Notes under the pieces: generated by a model
Database searches by the model: none
The model's input: only the letters and a program-made list of their open reading frames with translations
Told to the model about the DNA's origin: nothing
Source of the DNA: G016234445 sp964438865
Lineage (GTDB): Bacteria > Chloroflexota > Dehalococcoidia > Tepidiformales > Tepidiformaceae
Length of the DNA stretch: 64,000 bases
Direction of reading: 5' to 3'
NCBI GenBank assembly: GCA_964438865.1
Contig: CAYTMI010000003.1
Location: 124,001-188,000, forward strand
Shown: positions 47,049 through 56,672 of the stretch, one piece after another
Position numbering within the stretch: position 1 is the stretch's first letter
How the letters are laid out: every line of letters starts with the position of its first letter
Translations under genes and position numbers: made by a program

Positions 47049-48308
47049 TTGGAAACCCCGAACGAAGACCGACCCCAGCCCCACCGCCGCGCAACCGACG
47101 GCCTCGACTGGAAGCCTGTGGCTCCGCCGCCACCCGTGGACGGGCCCATGCCGGCGGCTATCGTTCGTGCTGCCCCGGCTCCACCAGCCGCGCCGGCAAC
47201 CTCCCCCGGGACGGGCGGGCGCCGCTGGCTGTGGGCAGCCGGGTTCGGTTTGTTCGCCCTGATTGGTGGAGCGATCGGCGGCGGGGTCGTCGCGGCCTTC
47301 CTCGGCGGCGATGACGACGGGGTGGCGCAGACCCCGGGCGCGGCAACACAGACTCCGGGCCAACTCACCGTGCAGCAGACCAGCGCGGTCATGGAGGTCG
47401 CCGCCAAAGGCCGCCAGAGCGTCGTCCTGATCGAGAGCACCCGGCGCGCAGGCGGCACCACCATCGAAGACGTCGGCAGCGGCGTCGTGATCGACCGCGA
47501 CGGCCACATCCTCACCAACGCCCACGTCGTCCTTGGCACCGACAGCCTGAAAGTGATCCTGCCGGACGGCAGCGAACGATCAGCCATCCTCATCGGCCAT
47601 GACTACCCCTTCACCGATATCGCCGTTCTCCAGATCGGGCCCGTGGGACTGGCGCCGGTTGCAGTGGGCGACTCCGCGGCGCTGGTGCTGGGAGAGACCG
47701 TCGTCGCGATCGGAAACCCCCTGGCGGAGTTCGAAGGGTCGGCGACAGTCGGCGTCGTCAGCGGCCTGCTGCGAAGGCGCGTGTTCGACGGCGTCCGCCA
47801 GGACGACCTGATCCAGACGGACGCCGCGATCAACCCCGGGAACAGCGGCGGTGTACTGCTCAACCTCCAGGGTCAGTTCGTCGGGATGCCGACCGCCATC
47901 CTCCGGGTGACGCGGAACAACCAGGCCGTGGAGGGCATGGCCTTCGCCCTTCCGGCCAACCGCATCCTCGAAGTCGCCCGGCGGATCATCAGCAGTGGCG
48001 GTTCCTACCCGCGCCCGACCATCGAAGCCGAAGTGCTCGACATTTCCGCCGACGTCCTGGCCCGCTTCCCCCGGCTGGCGGCGACCCAGGGCGCCCTCGT
48101 CACGGGCCTGACCCCCGGCGGGGCGGCCGACCAGGCCGGGATTGGCGCCGGCGACATCATCACCTCCGTCGGCGGCAAGCCCGTCGACCGCGACAACCCG
48201 TTCCTGAATGGGCTGCTTGGTCTTGAGCCCGGACAGGTGACCAAAGTTGTCCTCAACCGGAACGGCCGGATAATCGAACTTGAGGTCAGACTTGCACGAC
48301 GTGGTTAG
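47049..48308 (+). CDS. htrA: HtrA/DegP-like membrane-anchored serine protease with PDZ domain
   Basis: 419 aa, TTG start with AAAGGAAG upstream. A Pro-rich cytoplasmic part (1-55), one membrane segment (about 60-82), a Thr/Gln/Gly linker and a trypsin-like domain with the triad His159 (LTNAHVVLG), Asp190 (FTDIAVL) and Ser266 (NPGNSGG). A C-terminal PDZ (about 320-419) has GLTPGGAADQAGIGAGDIITSVGG. Expected to degrade misfolded envelope proteins outside the membrane. Divergent from greA. Confidence 0.93.
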   Translation: METPNEDRPQPHRRATDGLDWKPVAPPPPVDGPMPAAIVRAAPAPPAAPATSPGTGGRRWLWAAGFGLFALIGGAIGGGVVAAFLGGDDDGVAQTPGAATQTPGQLTVQQTSAVMEVAAKGRQSVVLIESTRRAGGTTIEDVGSGVVIDRDGHILTNAHVVLGTDSLKVILPDGSERSAILIGHDYPFTDIAVLQIGPVGLAPVAVGDSAALVLGETVVAIGNPLAEFEGSATVGVVSGLLRRRVFDGVRQDDLIQTDAAINPGNSGGVLLNLQGQFVGMPTAILRVTRNNQAVEGMAFALPANRILEVARRIISSGGSYPRPTIEAEVLDISADVLARFPRLAATQGALVTGLTPGGAADQAGIGAGDIITSVGGKPVDRDNPFLNGLLGLEPGQVTKVVLNRNGRIIELEVRLARRG

Positions 48309-48338
48309 CGCATTTTCAGGCAGGCAGGGCCGCACCCG

Positions 48339-50036
48339 TTGACTCGCAGGGGCGCGACGGGTTCGCAGCTCCCCTGGAGCAGGCGGCAAACGGGTATCTA
48401 CGGTGGGCCGGGGCCGAAGAGCTACCGGCGGCCGCTCCTGTATGCCCTGGGGGCGCTTGCGGCAGTCGCCTTCGCTTACTTTCTCTTCACGAAGGCCTTC
48501 GGTGGCGGCGGCTGCTCGGAGGAATACTGCGCCTCGGGCCGCAACATCGTGCCGCCCGACGGCTTCGAACTGGTCAGCAAGATCTACGAATACCGCTCGG
48601 AAGCAGGGGCCTTGCCTGCCGGGAATGACGCCCAGGTCTACCTGCCGCTGACGACGGCCACGACCGACAACCGGAACCTGACCTTCTTCCGTTACGTGGA
48701 GGGATCGAAGGCGTGGGAGCCCGTCACCGCGGCGGTGCTGGAACCCCAGGGGAACAAGGTCTCCGGGGTGTTCCACGACATGCCGGCGCTGATCGCGGTC
48801 CTCCGGCGCACCGGTTCCCAATGGACTGTATCGGCCTACCTCGAACACAACGCACCTCTGCACCGCGAGGCCACGGGGAAGGTCACGATCGTCCACACCC
48901 TGGACTTCCGGCCGCAGTCCGACGGCACGCTCCAGGGCGAGTTGAGCACCACGAAGTTCGACCCGGGAGTCGCCGTCTACCCGGTGATCTATGCGAACGC
49001 GACCGATAAAGCCTCCGTGCCCATCGTCACCGGGATCCTGGCAAGCCCCGCCAGCCGTTCGGCCCACGTCCAGCAGATTGTCACAAAGGCGAACGAGAAG
49101 AAGCTCGAAGGCGTCGATATCGCCTACCTCGACCTCCCGGCTTCTGAACGGACCAACTTCACCCTGTTCATCGCTGAACTCGGGCAGGCGCTCCACGCCC
49201 AGAGCAAGCAACTCACGCTCACCCTGCCGCCGCCCTTGAGGATCCAGGACCGGATCGACGAAGGGGCGTACGACTGGGCCGAACTCGGAAGGATCGCCGA
49301 CGTCCTCCAGATGACGCCCTACCGCGACCAGGGCACCTACCGCAAGTCGATGCCCGACATCCTCACCTACCTCGCGGGGATCGTGGAGTCGAGCAAGCTG
49401 GTGTTGACGGTGACGCCGTACGCGACCGTGCAGGCAGCCGAGGGCATCCAGCGGGTGCCGATCAGCACAGCGATGACCATCGCCACGAAGATGACCATCG
49501 GCGGCAGCGCCAGCCAGAAGATCGAAACCAACAGCATTCTCGAGATCCGCGGCACGAACATCGACAAGACCGAGAACCTCACCGGGATCCAGTGGGACCC
49601 GAACTCGGCAACCGTCGCCTTCACCTACAAGGACAACGGCGGCCGGACCATCTGGCTTGAGAACTACTTCAGCGTGGGGTTCAAGCTGGAGTTCGTGAGC
49701 CGCTTCAAGCTGGGCGGACTGGCGGTGGAAGATGCGAGCGACAACATCTACCTCGGCAACATCTGGCCGGCGATCACGCCGTTCGTCACCGGTGGCCAGC
49801 CAGTCTTGCTGCAACCCAACCCGGCCGACCTGCAACCGTTGTGGGCTGCGCAGAAGGGCCAACTTGAAGACACGAAGAAGGGCGTGGTGAAGTGGACGAC
49901 GCCCGCGGAGCCGGGGACGTACACGATCACCCTGACGTTGAGTGACGGGGTTTCGCGGTTCGAGAACGAAGTCGCGATTGTGGTTCAGGCGCGGGTGGCG
50001 GCAGCGCCTACGGCGACGCCCACGGTCAAACCTTAA
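48339..50036 (+). CDS. Membrane-anchored GH18-like protein with a degenerate active site
   Basis: 565 aa, TTG start 30 nt after htrA, with a weak ribosome site. Membrane anchor at about 33-52. Residues about 190-400 resemble the GH18 (YaaH-like) barrel: the strand-4 stretch EGVDIAYLDL (257-266), TNFTLFIAELGQALHAQ, QLTLTLPPP, YDWAELGRIADVLQMTPY. In active GH18 enzymes strand 4 ends in a catalytic D-x-D-x-E; here the second Asp is Ala262 and the Glu is Leu264. The C-terminal about 90 residues look Ig/PKD-like (GVVKWTTPAEPGTYTITLTL). Probably a glycan-binding or structural wall protein rather than an enzyme. Confidence 0.72.
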   Translation: MTRRGATGSQLPWSRRQTGIYGGPGPKSYRRPLLYALGALAAVAFAYFLFTKAFGGGGCSEEYCASGRNIVPPDGFELVSKIYEYRSEAGALPAGNDAQVYLPLTTATTDNRNLTFFRYVEGSKAWEPVTAAVLEPQGNKVSGVFHDMPALIAVLRRTGSQWTVSAYLEHNAPLHREATGKVTIVHTLDFRPQSDGTLQGELSTTKFDPGVAVYPVIYANATDKASVPIVTGILASPASRSAHVQQIVTKANEKKLEGVDIAYLDLPASERTNFTLFIAELGQALHAQSKQLTLTLPPPLRIQDRIDEGAYDWAELGRIADVLQMTPYRDQGTYRKSMPDILTYLAGIVESSKLVLTVTPYATVQAAEGIQRVPISTAMTIATKMTIGGSASQKIETNSILEIRGTNIDKTENLTGIQWDPNSATVAFTYKDNGGRTIWLENYFSVGFKLEFVSRFKLGGLAVEDASDNIYLGNIWPAITPFVTGGQPVLLQPNPADLQPLWAAQKGQLEDTKKGVVKWTTPAEPGTYTITLTLSDGVSRFENEVAIVVQARVAAAPTATPTVKP

Positions 50037-50597
50037 GTGCCTGCCGCGCGGCTCAGGGTGACGGGGGGAAGCGCCCGGGGACTGCCGCTGACGGAACCGC
50101 GGGGAGTGCGGCTGCGCCCGACGACCGGCCTCGTCCGGGAGGCCATCTTCAACATCCTCGGCGACCGCGTGGATGACGCCGCCGTGCTCGATGTTTTCGC
50201 GGGCACGGGTGCGCTGGGGATCGAGGCGCTCAGCCGTGGCGCCGCCCGAGCAACATTCGTGGAGGGCGACCCGGCCTGCTGCCAGGCAATCCTCCAGAGC
50301 CTCGCCCGTGCCGGGTTCGCCGGCCGCGCGACAGTCGTCCGAGGCAGGCTCCCGGGCGCCCTCAAGGGGGTCGAAGGTCCGTTCGAAGTCATCCTGTTGG
50401 ACCCGCCCTACGACTCGGATGTGGCGGAGGAGACGCTCACCGGAGTAGCCGGGTTGCTCGCCGCCGGGGGGCTTGTCGTCTACGAACACGGAAGCCGTTA
50501 CAATCCGCCGGAGCGTCCTGCCGGGCTCGTCCTGCAGGATCGCCGAGTGTACGGCGACAGCGCGGTGGCGCTGTACGCCCGGCAGGAGGGGGAATGA
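50037..50597 (+). CDS. rsmD: 16S rRNA (guanine-N2)-methyltransferase RsmD
   Basis: 186 aa, GTG start directly after the previous stop, so translation is likely coupled. The N-terminal RVTGGSARGLPL and RPTTGLVREAIFNIL, the SAM-binding VLDVFAGTGALGIEALSRGA and the catalytic LLDPPYDSD are the RsmD signature. Methylates G966 (E. coli numbering) of 16S rRNA. Overlaps coaD by 4 nt (ATGA), the usual bacterial pairing. Confidence 0.93.
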   Translation: MPAARLRVTGGSARGLPLTEPRGVRLRPTTGLVREAIFNILGDRVDDAAVLDVFAGTGALGIEALSRGAARATFVEGDPACCQAILQSLARAGFAGRATVVRGRLPGALKGVEGPFEVILLDPPYDSDVAEETLTGVAGLLAAGGLVVYEHGSRYNPPERPAGLVLQDRRVYGDSAVALYARQEGE

Positions 50598-51082
50598 GGA
50601 TCGCAATCTTCCCGGGTGGCTTCGACCCGGTCACCAACGGCCATCTCGACCTCGTGACGCGGATGACGCACCTCTTCGACCGGGTGGTGGTCGCGGTGGT
50701 TCGCGGGCGAGACAAAGGCTCGATGTTTACTTGGGACGAGCGCGTCGCGATGTTCGTGAAAGCGGTAGAACACCTGCCTTCGGTCGAAGTCGAAGGCTTT
50801 GACGAGATGACGGTCGAATTCGCCCGCCGCAAGGGAGCAGTGGCAATCGTCCGCGGCATCCGCGCGGTCAGCGACTTCGAAGCCGAGTTCGACATGGCGC
50901 TTATGAACCGGAAGATGGCGCCACACCTGGAGTCGGTTTACCTGATGGCGAACCAAGACTTCCTCTACATCAGCGCGAGCCGGATCCGCGAGGTTTCGAA
51001 ACTGGGCTACGACGTCGCCGACCTCGTGCCGGCGCACGTGCGGACGGCCCTGCGCGAAAAGCTCGGCCTGACGAGCCCCTAG
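50594..51082 (+). CDS. coaD: Phosphopantetheine adenylyltransferase
   Basis: 162 aa. PGGFDPVTNGHLDLVTR with the T/N-x-G-H nucleotidyltransferase motif, then RKGAVAIVRGIRAVSDFEAEFDMALMNR and YISASRIREVSKLG. Makes dephospho-CoA from 4'-phosphopantetheine and ATP. Standard length. Confidence 0.96.
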   Translation: MRIAIFPGGFDPVTNGHLDLVTRMTHLFDRVVVAVVRGRDKGSMFTWDERVAMFVKAVEHLPSVEVEGFDEMTVEFARRKGAVAIVRGIRAVSDFEAEFDMALMNRKMAPHLESVYLMANQDFLYISASRIREVSKLGYDVADLVPAHVRTALREKLGLTSP

Positions 51083-51097
51083 CCCCAAGGGGGCCCT

Positions 51098-51607
51098 GTG
51101 GAAATCCTCGACCTCATCGATAGCCTGGAAGACCTGCTGGTACATGCCCGGCGTCTCCCGGGCGGAAACCTCGTGATCGACCGGAAGCGGCTGCTCGACG
51201 TCGTGGACCAGTTGCGTCTTTCTGTGCCCGGCGATGTGCGCCAGGCCGCACAGGTGATCGAATCACGGGAACAGGTCATCGAAGACGCTCACCGCCAATC
51301 CCGCCAGTTGCTCGCAGATGCGGAGGCAGAACGCACGCGGCGGCTCGACGAAAGCGCGATTGTCCGCGAGGCCCAGGAGCGCAGCCACGCGATGTTGATG
51401 GATGCTGAATCCCGGGCCCGCCAGACGATGGCAGAAGCCGATACCACCGCGGCAGCCCACCTCAGCGAAGCCGCCGAAGCATCCGCCCGGCAGCTGGACG
51501 ACGCCGACGAGTACGCACTGGAGGTCCTCCGGCGATTGGAGAACCAGCTTCACGGCTTCCTGGAGTCGATCCGATCGGGTATCTCAAGCCTCCAGGAGCG
51601 CCGATAG
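51098..51607 (+). CDS. Coiled-coil protein downstream of coaD (SepIVA/DivIVA-like)
   Basis: 169 aa, GTG start 15 nt after coaD. Residues 1-50 (ILDLIDSLEDLLVHARRLPGG, VIDRKRLLDVVDQL) form a small N-terminal module. From about 50 to 165 the protein is an Ala/Glu/Arg-rich coiled coil (QVIEDAHRQSRQLLADAEAER). In actinobacteria such a gene, related to the divisome protein SepIVA, often lies by coaD ahead of rpmF and rnc. Here rpmF and rnc do not follow. A role in septum or wall growth is inference from context and shape. Confidence 0.7.
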   Translation: MEILDLIDSLEDLLVHARRLPGGNLVIDRKRLLDVVDQLRLSVPGDVRQAAQVIESREQVIEDAHRQSRQLLADAEAERTRRLDESAIVREAQERSHAMLMDAESRARQTMAEADTTAAAHLSEAAEASARQLDDADEYALEVLRRLENQLHGFLESIRSGISSLQERR

Positions 51608-51638
51608 CGCGCCTCTTTGGACCAGGCACCCGGACCGA

Positions 51639-51668
51639 TTGAGATCACCCGCGTAAGTGCTGTATGGT
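51639..51668 (+). promoter_or_regulatory. Sigma-A-type promoter of the 84-aa gene
   Basis: TTGAGA (51639-51644), an 18-nt spacer, TATGGT (51663-51668). It predicts a leader of about 87 nt before the ATG at 51762. Confidence 0.6.
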
Positions 51669-51761
51669 GTGGCCGTAACGAGCACTCGCACGTACATCTA
51701 GCCGGCCGGAAAGCGCGCTCGTGCGGATGGTCGCCGAGAAAACCAAGAAGGAAGGTCGAAG

Positions 51762-52016
51762 ATGGCAGAATTTACACTCGTCTCAGAAGCAGACGCACCA
51801 CGTCCCGCGCGTCAGTCGGGAAGACTCACCGCCCGAATGCGCGAATACGAACGCTATGTCGAAGGCGTGAAGGGCGGGAAAGTGGGCAAACTCGTCCCTT
51901 CCCGCGGGGAAACGGCCCGCGGGCTCGCGCTTCGCATCGGCCGTGCCGCGCGCCGCGTCCACAAGCAGTCCAACACCTGGATCGTGGACGACGTCGTCTA
52001 CTTCAAGATCGTCTAG
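51762..52016 (+). CDS. Small basic protein of unknown function
   Basis: 84 aa, ATG with a strong AAGGAAGG upstream. It is rich in Arg and Lys in the middle (RLTARMREYERYVEGVKGGKVGKLVPS; RIGRAARRVHKQSN). It ends in a short hydrophobic strand (IVDDVVYFKIV). No Cys, signal or membrane segment. I recognise no family; a nucleic-acid-binding role is possible. It is a one-gene unit with its own promoter and a very strong terminator, suggesting substantial expression. Confidence 0.75.
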   Translation: MAEFTLVSEADAPRPARQSGRLTARMREYERYVEGVKGGKVGKLVPSRGETARGLALRIGRAARRVHKQSNTWIVDDVVYFKIV

Positions 52017-52033
52017 GACAACCGCGCGAGATC

Positions 52034-52076
52034 GGCGCCTCGGGCGGGCCCTCGCGGGTTCGCCGCCCGGGGCGCC
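52034..52076. terminator. Bidirectional terminator between convergent genes
   Basis: A 14-bp stem with one G-T pair (52034-52047 with 52063-52076), followed on the plus strand by tcttcgtttcgctt. It serves the 84-aa gene and probably the convergent bactofilin gene. Confidence 0.8.
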
Positions 52077-52088
52077 TCTTCGTTTCGC

Positions 52089-52739
52089 TTAGCCCCGGTC
52101 GGCCGGGCGGTCGTCGGACGCGACGAGCGCGAACGATGGCAGGTCGCGCGAGCGGCTGTTCCATCGCTGCGTGGCCGGGCTGGCGGCGGCTTCGGTCGCC
52201 GCAGTGATCGCCTCGGAGACGGCCCGGGGTTCGGAGGCCCGCAGCGGCGCCGGACGTTCTGCGCCGGCTGCGCCGGCCGCAACGGTCTCGACCGTTCCCA
52301 TGATGGTGGCGCCTTCTTCGACAACCAGAACCGCGGTCTTGATCGTTCCGTTCACGACTGCGCTCGCGGCCAGGACAAGCTTGCCGCTGCAGACGATGTC
52401 GCCTTCGACCTGGCCCTTGACCCAGGCGTCGCGCGCCTGGATCCGGGCCCGGGCGGTGGCTTCGCGCTCGATCGTGAGGCGGCCGCGGCAGATGACTTCG
52501 CCGCTCACCGAGCCCTCCACGCGAAGGTCCTTGTCGGTTTCGAAACGTCCGTCGAAGGACGAGTTGGCGTCGATGGTGCTTTCAGCGCGGGCGGCCGGCG
52601 TCTCCGCGGCGGGCTCGCGACGGCGCTGCTGTTCGGCGGCCGGCCTCTCTGGGAGCCCGGCATCGGTGATGTCGAGGGGCTGGTAGTCCTCCTCGGGAGC
52701 GTTGAACTGGCCCTCCCGCGAGGTCTTCTTGATCTGCAT
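52089..52739 (-). CDS. Bactofilin (polymer-forming cytoskeletal protein)
   Basis: 216 aa from the ATG at 52739, with GGAGG upstream. A charged, Pro/Ala-rich N-tail (1-55), a bactofilin beta-helix core (about 55-155: STIDANSSFDGRFETDKDLR, VEGSVSGEVICRGRL, KGQVEGDIVCSGKLVL, GTIKTAVLVVEEGA) and an Ala/Ser-rich C-tail. Bactofilins self-assemble into filaments without nucleotide, often membrane-bound, and guide wall or organelle positioning. Confidence 0.9.
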   Translation of the reverse strand: MQIKKTSREGQFNAPEEDYQPLDITDAGLPERPAAEQQRRREPAAETPAARAESTIDANSSFDGRFETDKDLRVEGSVSGEVICRGRLTIEREATARARIQARDAWVKGQVEGDIVCSGKLVLAASAVVNGTIKTAVLVVEEGATIMGTVETVAAGAAGAERPAPLRASEPRAVSEAITAATEAAASPATQRWNSRSRDLPSFALVASDDRPADRG

Positions 52740-52803
52740 TCGAATCCTCCATGCTTGTCTGGCCTGGGGGCGTGAGGCCCCGAAAACTGGGGCCTTCCCC
52801 GGC

Positions 52804-52832
52804 ACCATAGATGCGGCGCGGGCTCATGTCCA
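52804..52832 (-). promoter_or_regulatory. Bactofilin promoter
   Basis: TGGACA (52832-52827), a 17-nt spacer and TATGGT (52809-52804) on the minus strand. Leader of about 58 nt. Confidence 0.65.
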
Positions 52833-52841
52833 CCCTGCGTT

Positions 52842-52890
52842 AACCTTTGTTTCCTTCCTGCGTTGCCCTAACTTAAGCAAGAAACAAGGT

Positions 52891-52891
<1 letters not shown>
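52842..52891. repeat. AT-richer inverted repeat at the leuS end
   Basis: AACCTT-T-GTTTC (52842-52853) pairs with GAAAC-AAGGTT (52881-52891) with one bulge. It touches the leuS stop and may end the leuS transcript or protect its 3' end, though no U tract follows. Confidence 0.5.
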
Positions 52892-55344
<2,453 letters not shown>

Positions 55345-55371
55345 TCACCTCGCGAGCGGATAAGTATGGAG

Positions 55372-55421
55372 AGCCGGCCCCGTGGGTGGGGCGAAGGGGG
55401 TGTGGGAGTGCCCCGCCGGCT
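55372..55421 (-). promoter_or_regulatory. Leader hairpin upstream of leuS
   Basis: AGCCGGC (55372-55378) pairs with GCCGGCT (55415-55421), and GGGGC (55388-55392) with GCCCC (55410-55414). In the minus-strand RNA the first arm contains the leader-ORF stop codon (55422-55420). A ribosome reaching the stop would therefore cover this arm. Confidence 0.5.
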
Positions 55422-55530
55422 ACGCGCCGCGGGGCCGCGGAAGGGCGAGCAACTGGTCCGGCGGCAGGGCGCAGGCGAGCCGCCCGGTGCAGGCAGCGGT
55501 CGGCGGCAACTTCAGGCGCTCACGGTGCAT
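55420..55530 (-). CDS. Candidate leucine-rich leader peptide of leuS
   Basis: 36 codons from an ATG 7 nt after a -10 box. Seven Leu codons (residues 6, 8, 18, 22, 27, 28, 30), including L-L-x-L near the end, then P-R-P-R-G-A and TAG. It lies between the promoter and leuS in the same direction. Leader peptides rich in the cognate amino acid are known from attenuation control of amino-acid genes. That this one acts so is inference; Leu is common in any GC-rich frame. Confidence 0.45.
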   Translation of the reverse strand: MHRERLKLPPTAACTGRLACALPPDQLLALPRPRGA

Positions 55531-55537
55531 GGGACGA

Positions 55538-55566
55538 ATAGTAAAGGCTGGCCGCTCGGGCGTCAC
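55538..55566 (-). promoter_or_regulatory. leuS promoter (leaderless for the leader ORF)
   Basis: GTGACG (55566-55561), a 17-nt spacer and TACTAT (55543-55538) on the minus strand. TACTAT is 7 nt before the leader-ORF ATG. Confidence 0.6.
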
Positions 55567-56045
55567 CCCGGATCGTCCACCGGTGGGCGCTCCAAGTCGT
55601 GCGCGACCGGCGATGTGGCCGTCGCGGAACCGGGCGCGTTGCCCTTGCGGAAGAGCCACACCGAGACCGGTTCCAGTTCGAGCAGCGTGAGGGCTGTGGC
55701 CGCCGACAGGAGCGCGGTCAGCCAGAGATGGTTCGCCACCAGCAGCCCGAGCCCGGCGACGAACCACATCGTCGCGGCCGTAGTGGCGCCGATGACGGAA
55801 CGGCCGCGCTGCATGATCACGCCGGCCCCGAGAAAACCGATGCCCTGGACGACGCCCGCCGCGATCCTCGAGTCGCCCGCGACGGTGCTGACTTCGCCGA
55901 AGAGGGCTGCCCCGGCACAAACGAGGGCGGTGGTACGCAGCCCGGCGGCGTGACCGCGATATTCGCGCTCGGCGCCGATGAGCCCGCCAAGGACCAGCGC
56001 CAACAGCAGCCGGAGAAAGACTTCGACCTGGTCCGCGTTGCTCAT
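55563..56045 (-). CDS. MgtC/SapB family membrane protein
   Basis: 160 aa, ATG in an ATGA overlap with the upstream gene. Four hydrophobic segments fill residues 8-130. The MgtC core LALVLGGLIGAEREYRGHAAG, LRTTALVCAGAALF and GIGFLGAGVIMQRG is intact. The soluble C-terminal ACT-like domain of MgtC is absent; a short Pro/Asp tail replaces it. Family members bear on magnesium and stress adaptation, with unclear biochemistry. Confidence 0.9.
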   Translation of the reverse strand: MSNADQVEVFLRLLLALVLGGLIGAEREYRGHAAGLRTTALVCAGAALFGEVSTVAGDSRIAAGVVQGIGFLGAGVIMQRGRSVIGATTAATMWFVAGLGLLVANHLWLTALLSAATALTLLELEPVSVWLFRKGNAPGSATATSPVAHDLERPPVDDPG

Positions 56046-56644
56046 GGTTCGCGCCTGTAGTGGGCCACGAAGAGGGTCTCGAAGTTACGGGCCGCCGAAC
56101 AGATCCTGCAGGTGAGGTACCAGATCCACATCTGGTCCGCGTTTCGGCCGTACTTCTCTCGCGCGGCATCGCGGGTCGCATCCATCTGTCCCTGCATCCG
56201 GCCCCAGGGCGCCGGGAGCAGCCGCGTGTAGACGAAGCCCCCGGGCCGTTCGATGCCTTTCGTACCCGCCGGCGCGCCCTCCACTTCGAGCATCAGCGGC
56301 CGGCGGAAGCGCCCGGGTCCGAGAAGCAGCATCGCGTCGTCCGGGACCGTCGCGCCGATCTTGTCCGCGACCGCGGCGAGTTCGGCCCGGGCGGAGCCGA
56401 AGCCCGTGGGCACCCCAAGGACCGCCGTGATGGTGGTCTTCAGGAAGGTGATGTCGCTCCAGTCGCTCTCGACCTCGTCCCAATCTGCAGGGTCGAGGAC
56501 GGGGCAGTCGCAGGAGAGGCCTTCCGCCGTCGCCTCGGCGGCCTCTTCGGCCGCGTCGCGAGATGCGGGCAGAGACTCCGGGACGGCGGGGCGCCGCGGG
56601 CCACCCTCCTTCGGGGAGACAGGTACTCGCTTTCGTGCGGTCAT
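56042..56644 (-). CDS. Conserved protein with CxC and CxxC pairs, function unknown
   Basis: 200 aa from the ATG at 56644; the frame is open upstream to 57349 but is antisense to the glucosidase there. A -10 box TATCCT lies 7 nt before this ATG. Residues 1-40 are charged and look disordered. C45-D-C47 and C179-R-I-C182 could form one metal site joining both ends. The middle (about 55-165) is alpha/beta without a known motif. It overlaps mgtC by 4 nt. I cannot name a family. Confidence 0.7.
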   Translation of the reverse strand: MTARKRVPVSPKEGGPRRPAVPESLPASRDAAEEAAEATAEGLSCDCPVLDPADWDEVESDWSDITFLKTTITAVLGVPTGFGSARAELAAVADKIGATVPDDAMLLLGPGRFRRPLMLEVEGAPAGTKGIERPGGFVYTRLLPAPWGRMQGQMDATRDAAREKYGRNADQMWIWYLTCRICSAARNFETLFVAHYRREP

Positions 56645-56651
56645 GGGCCGA

Positions 56652-56657
56652 AGGATA
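56652..56657 (-). promoter_or_regulatory. -10 box of a probable leaderless promoter (CxC/CxxC gene)
   Basis: TATCCT on the minus strand, 7 nt before the ATG at 56644; no ribosome site between. Confidence 0.45.
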
Positions 56658-56672
56658 CCAGAATGGGCTTGC

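Noticed and set aside
47580..50606. Minus-strand open frame of 1008 aa opposite htrA, the GH18-like gene and rsmD
   Set aside because: Spans three convincing plus-strand genes, has no ribosome site, no domain, and typical shadow composition.
55345..55560. T-box element upstream of leuS
   Set aside because: No T-box bulge consensus (UGGN in the conserved 14-nt region) and no specifier stem could be found.
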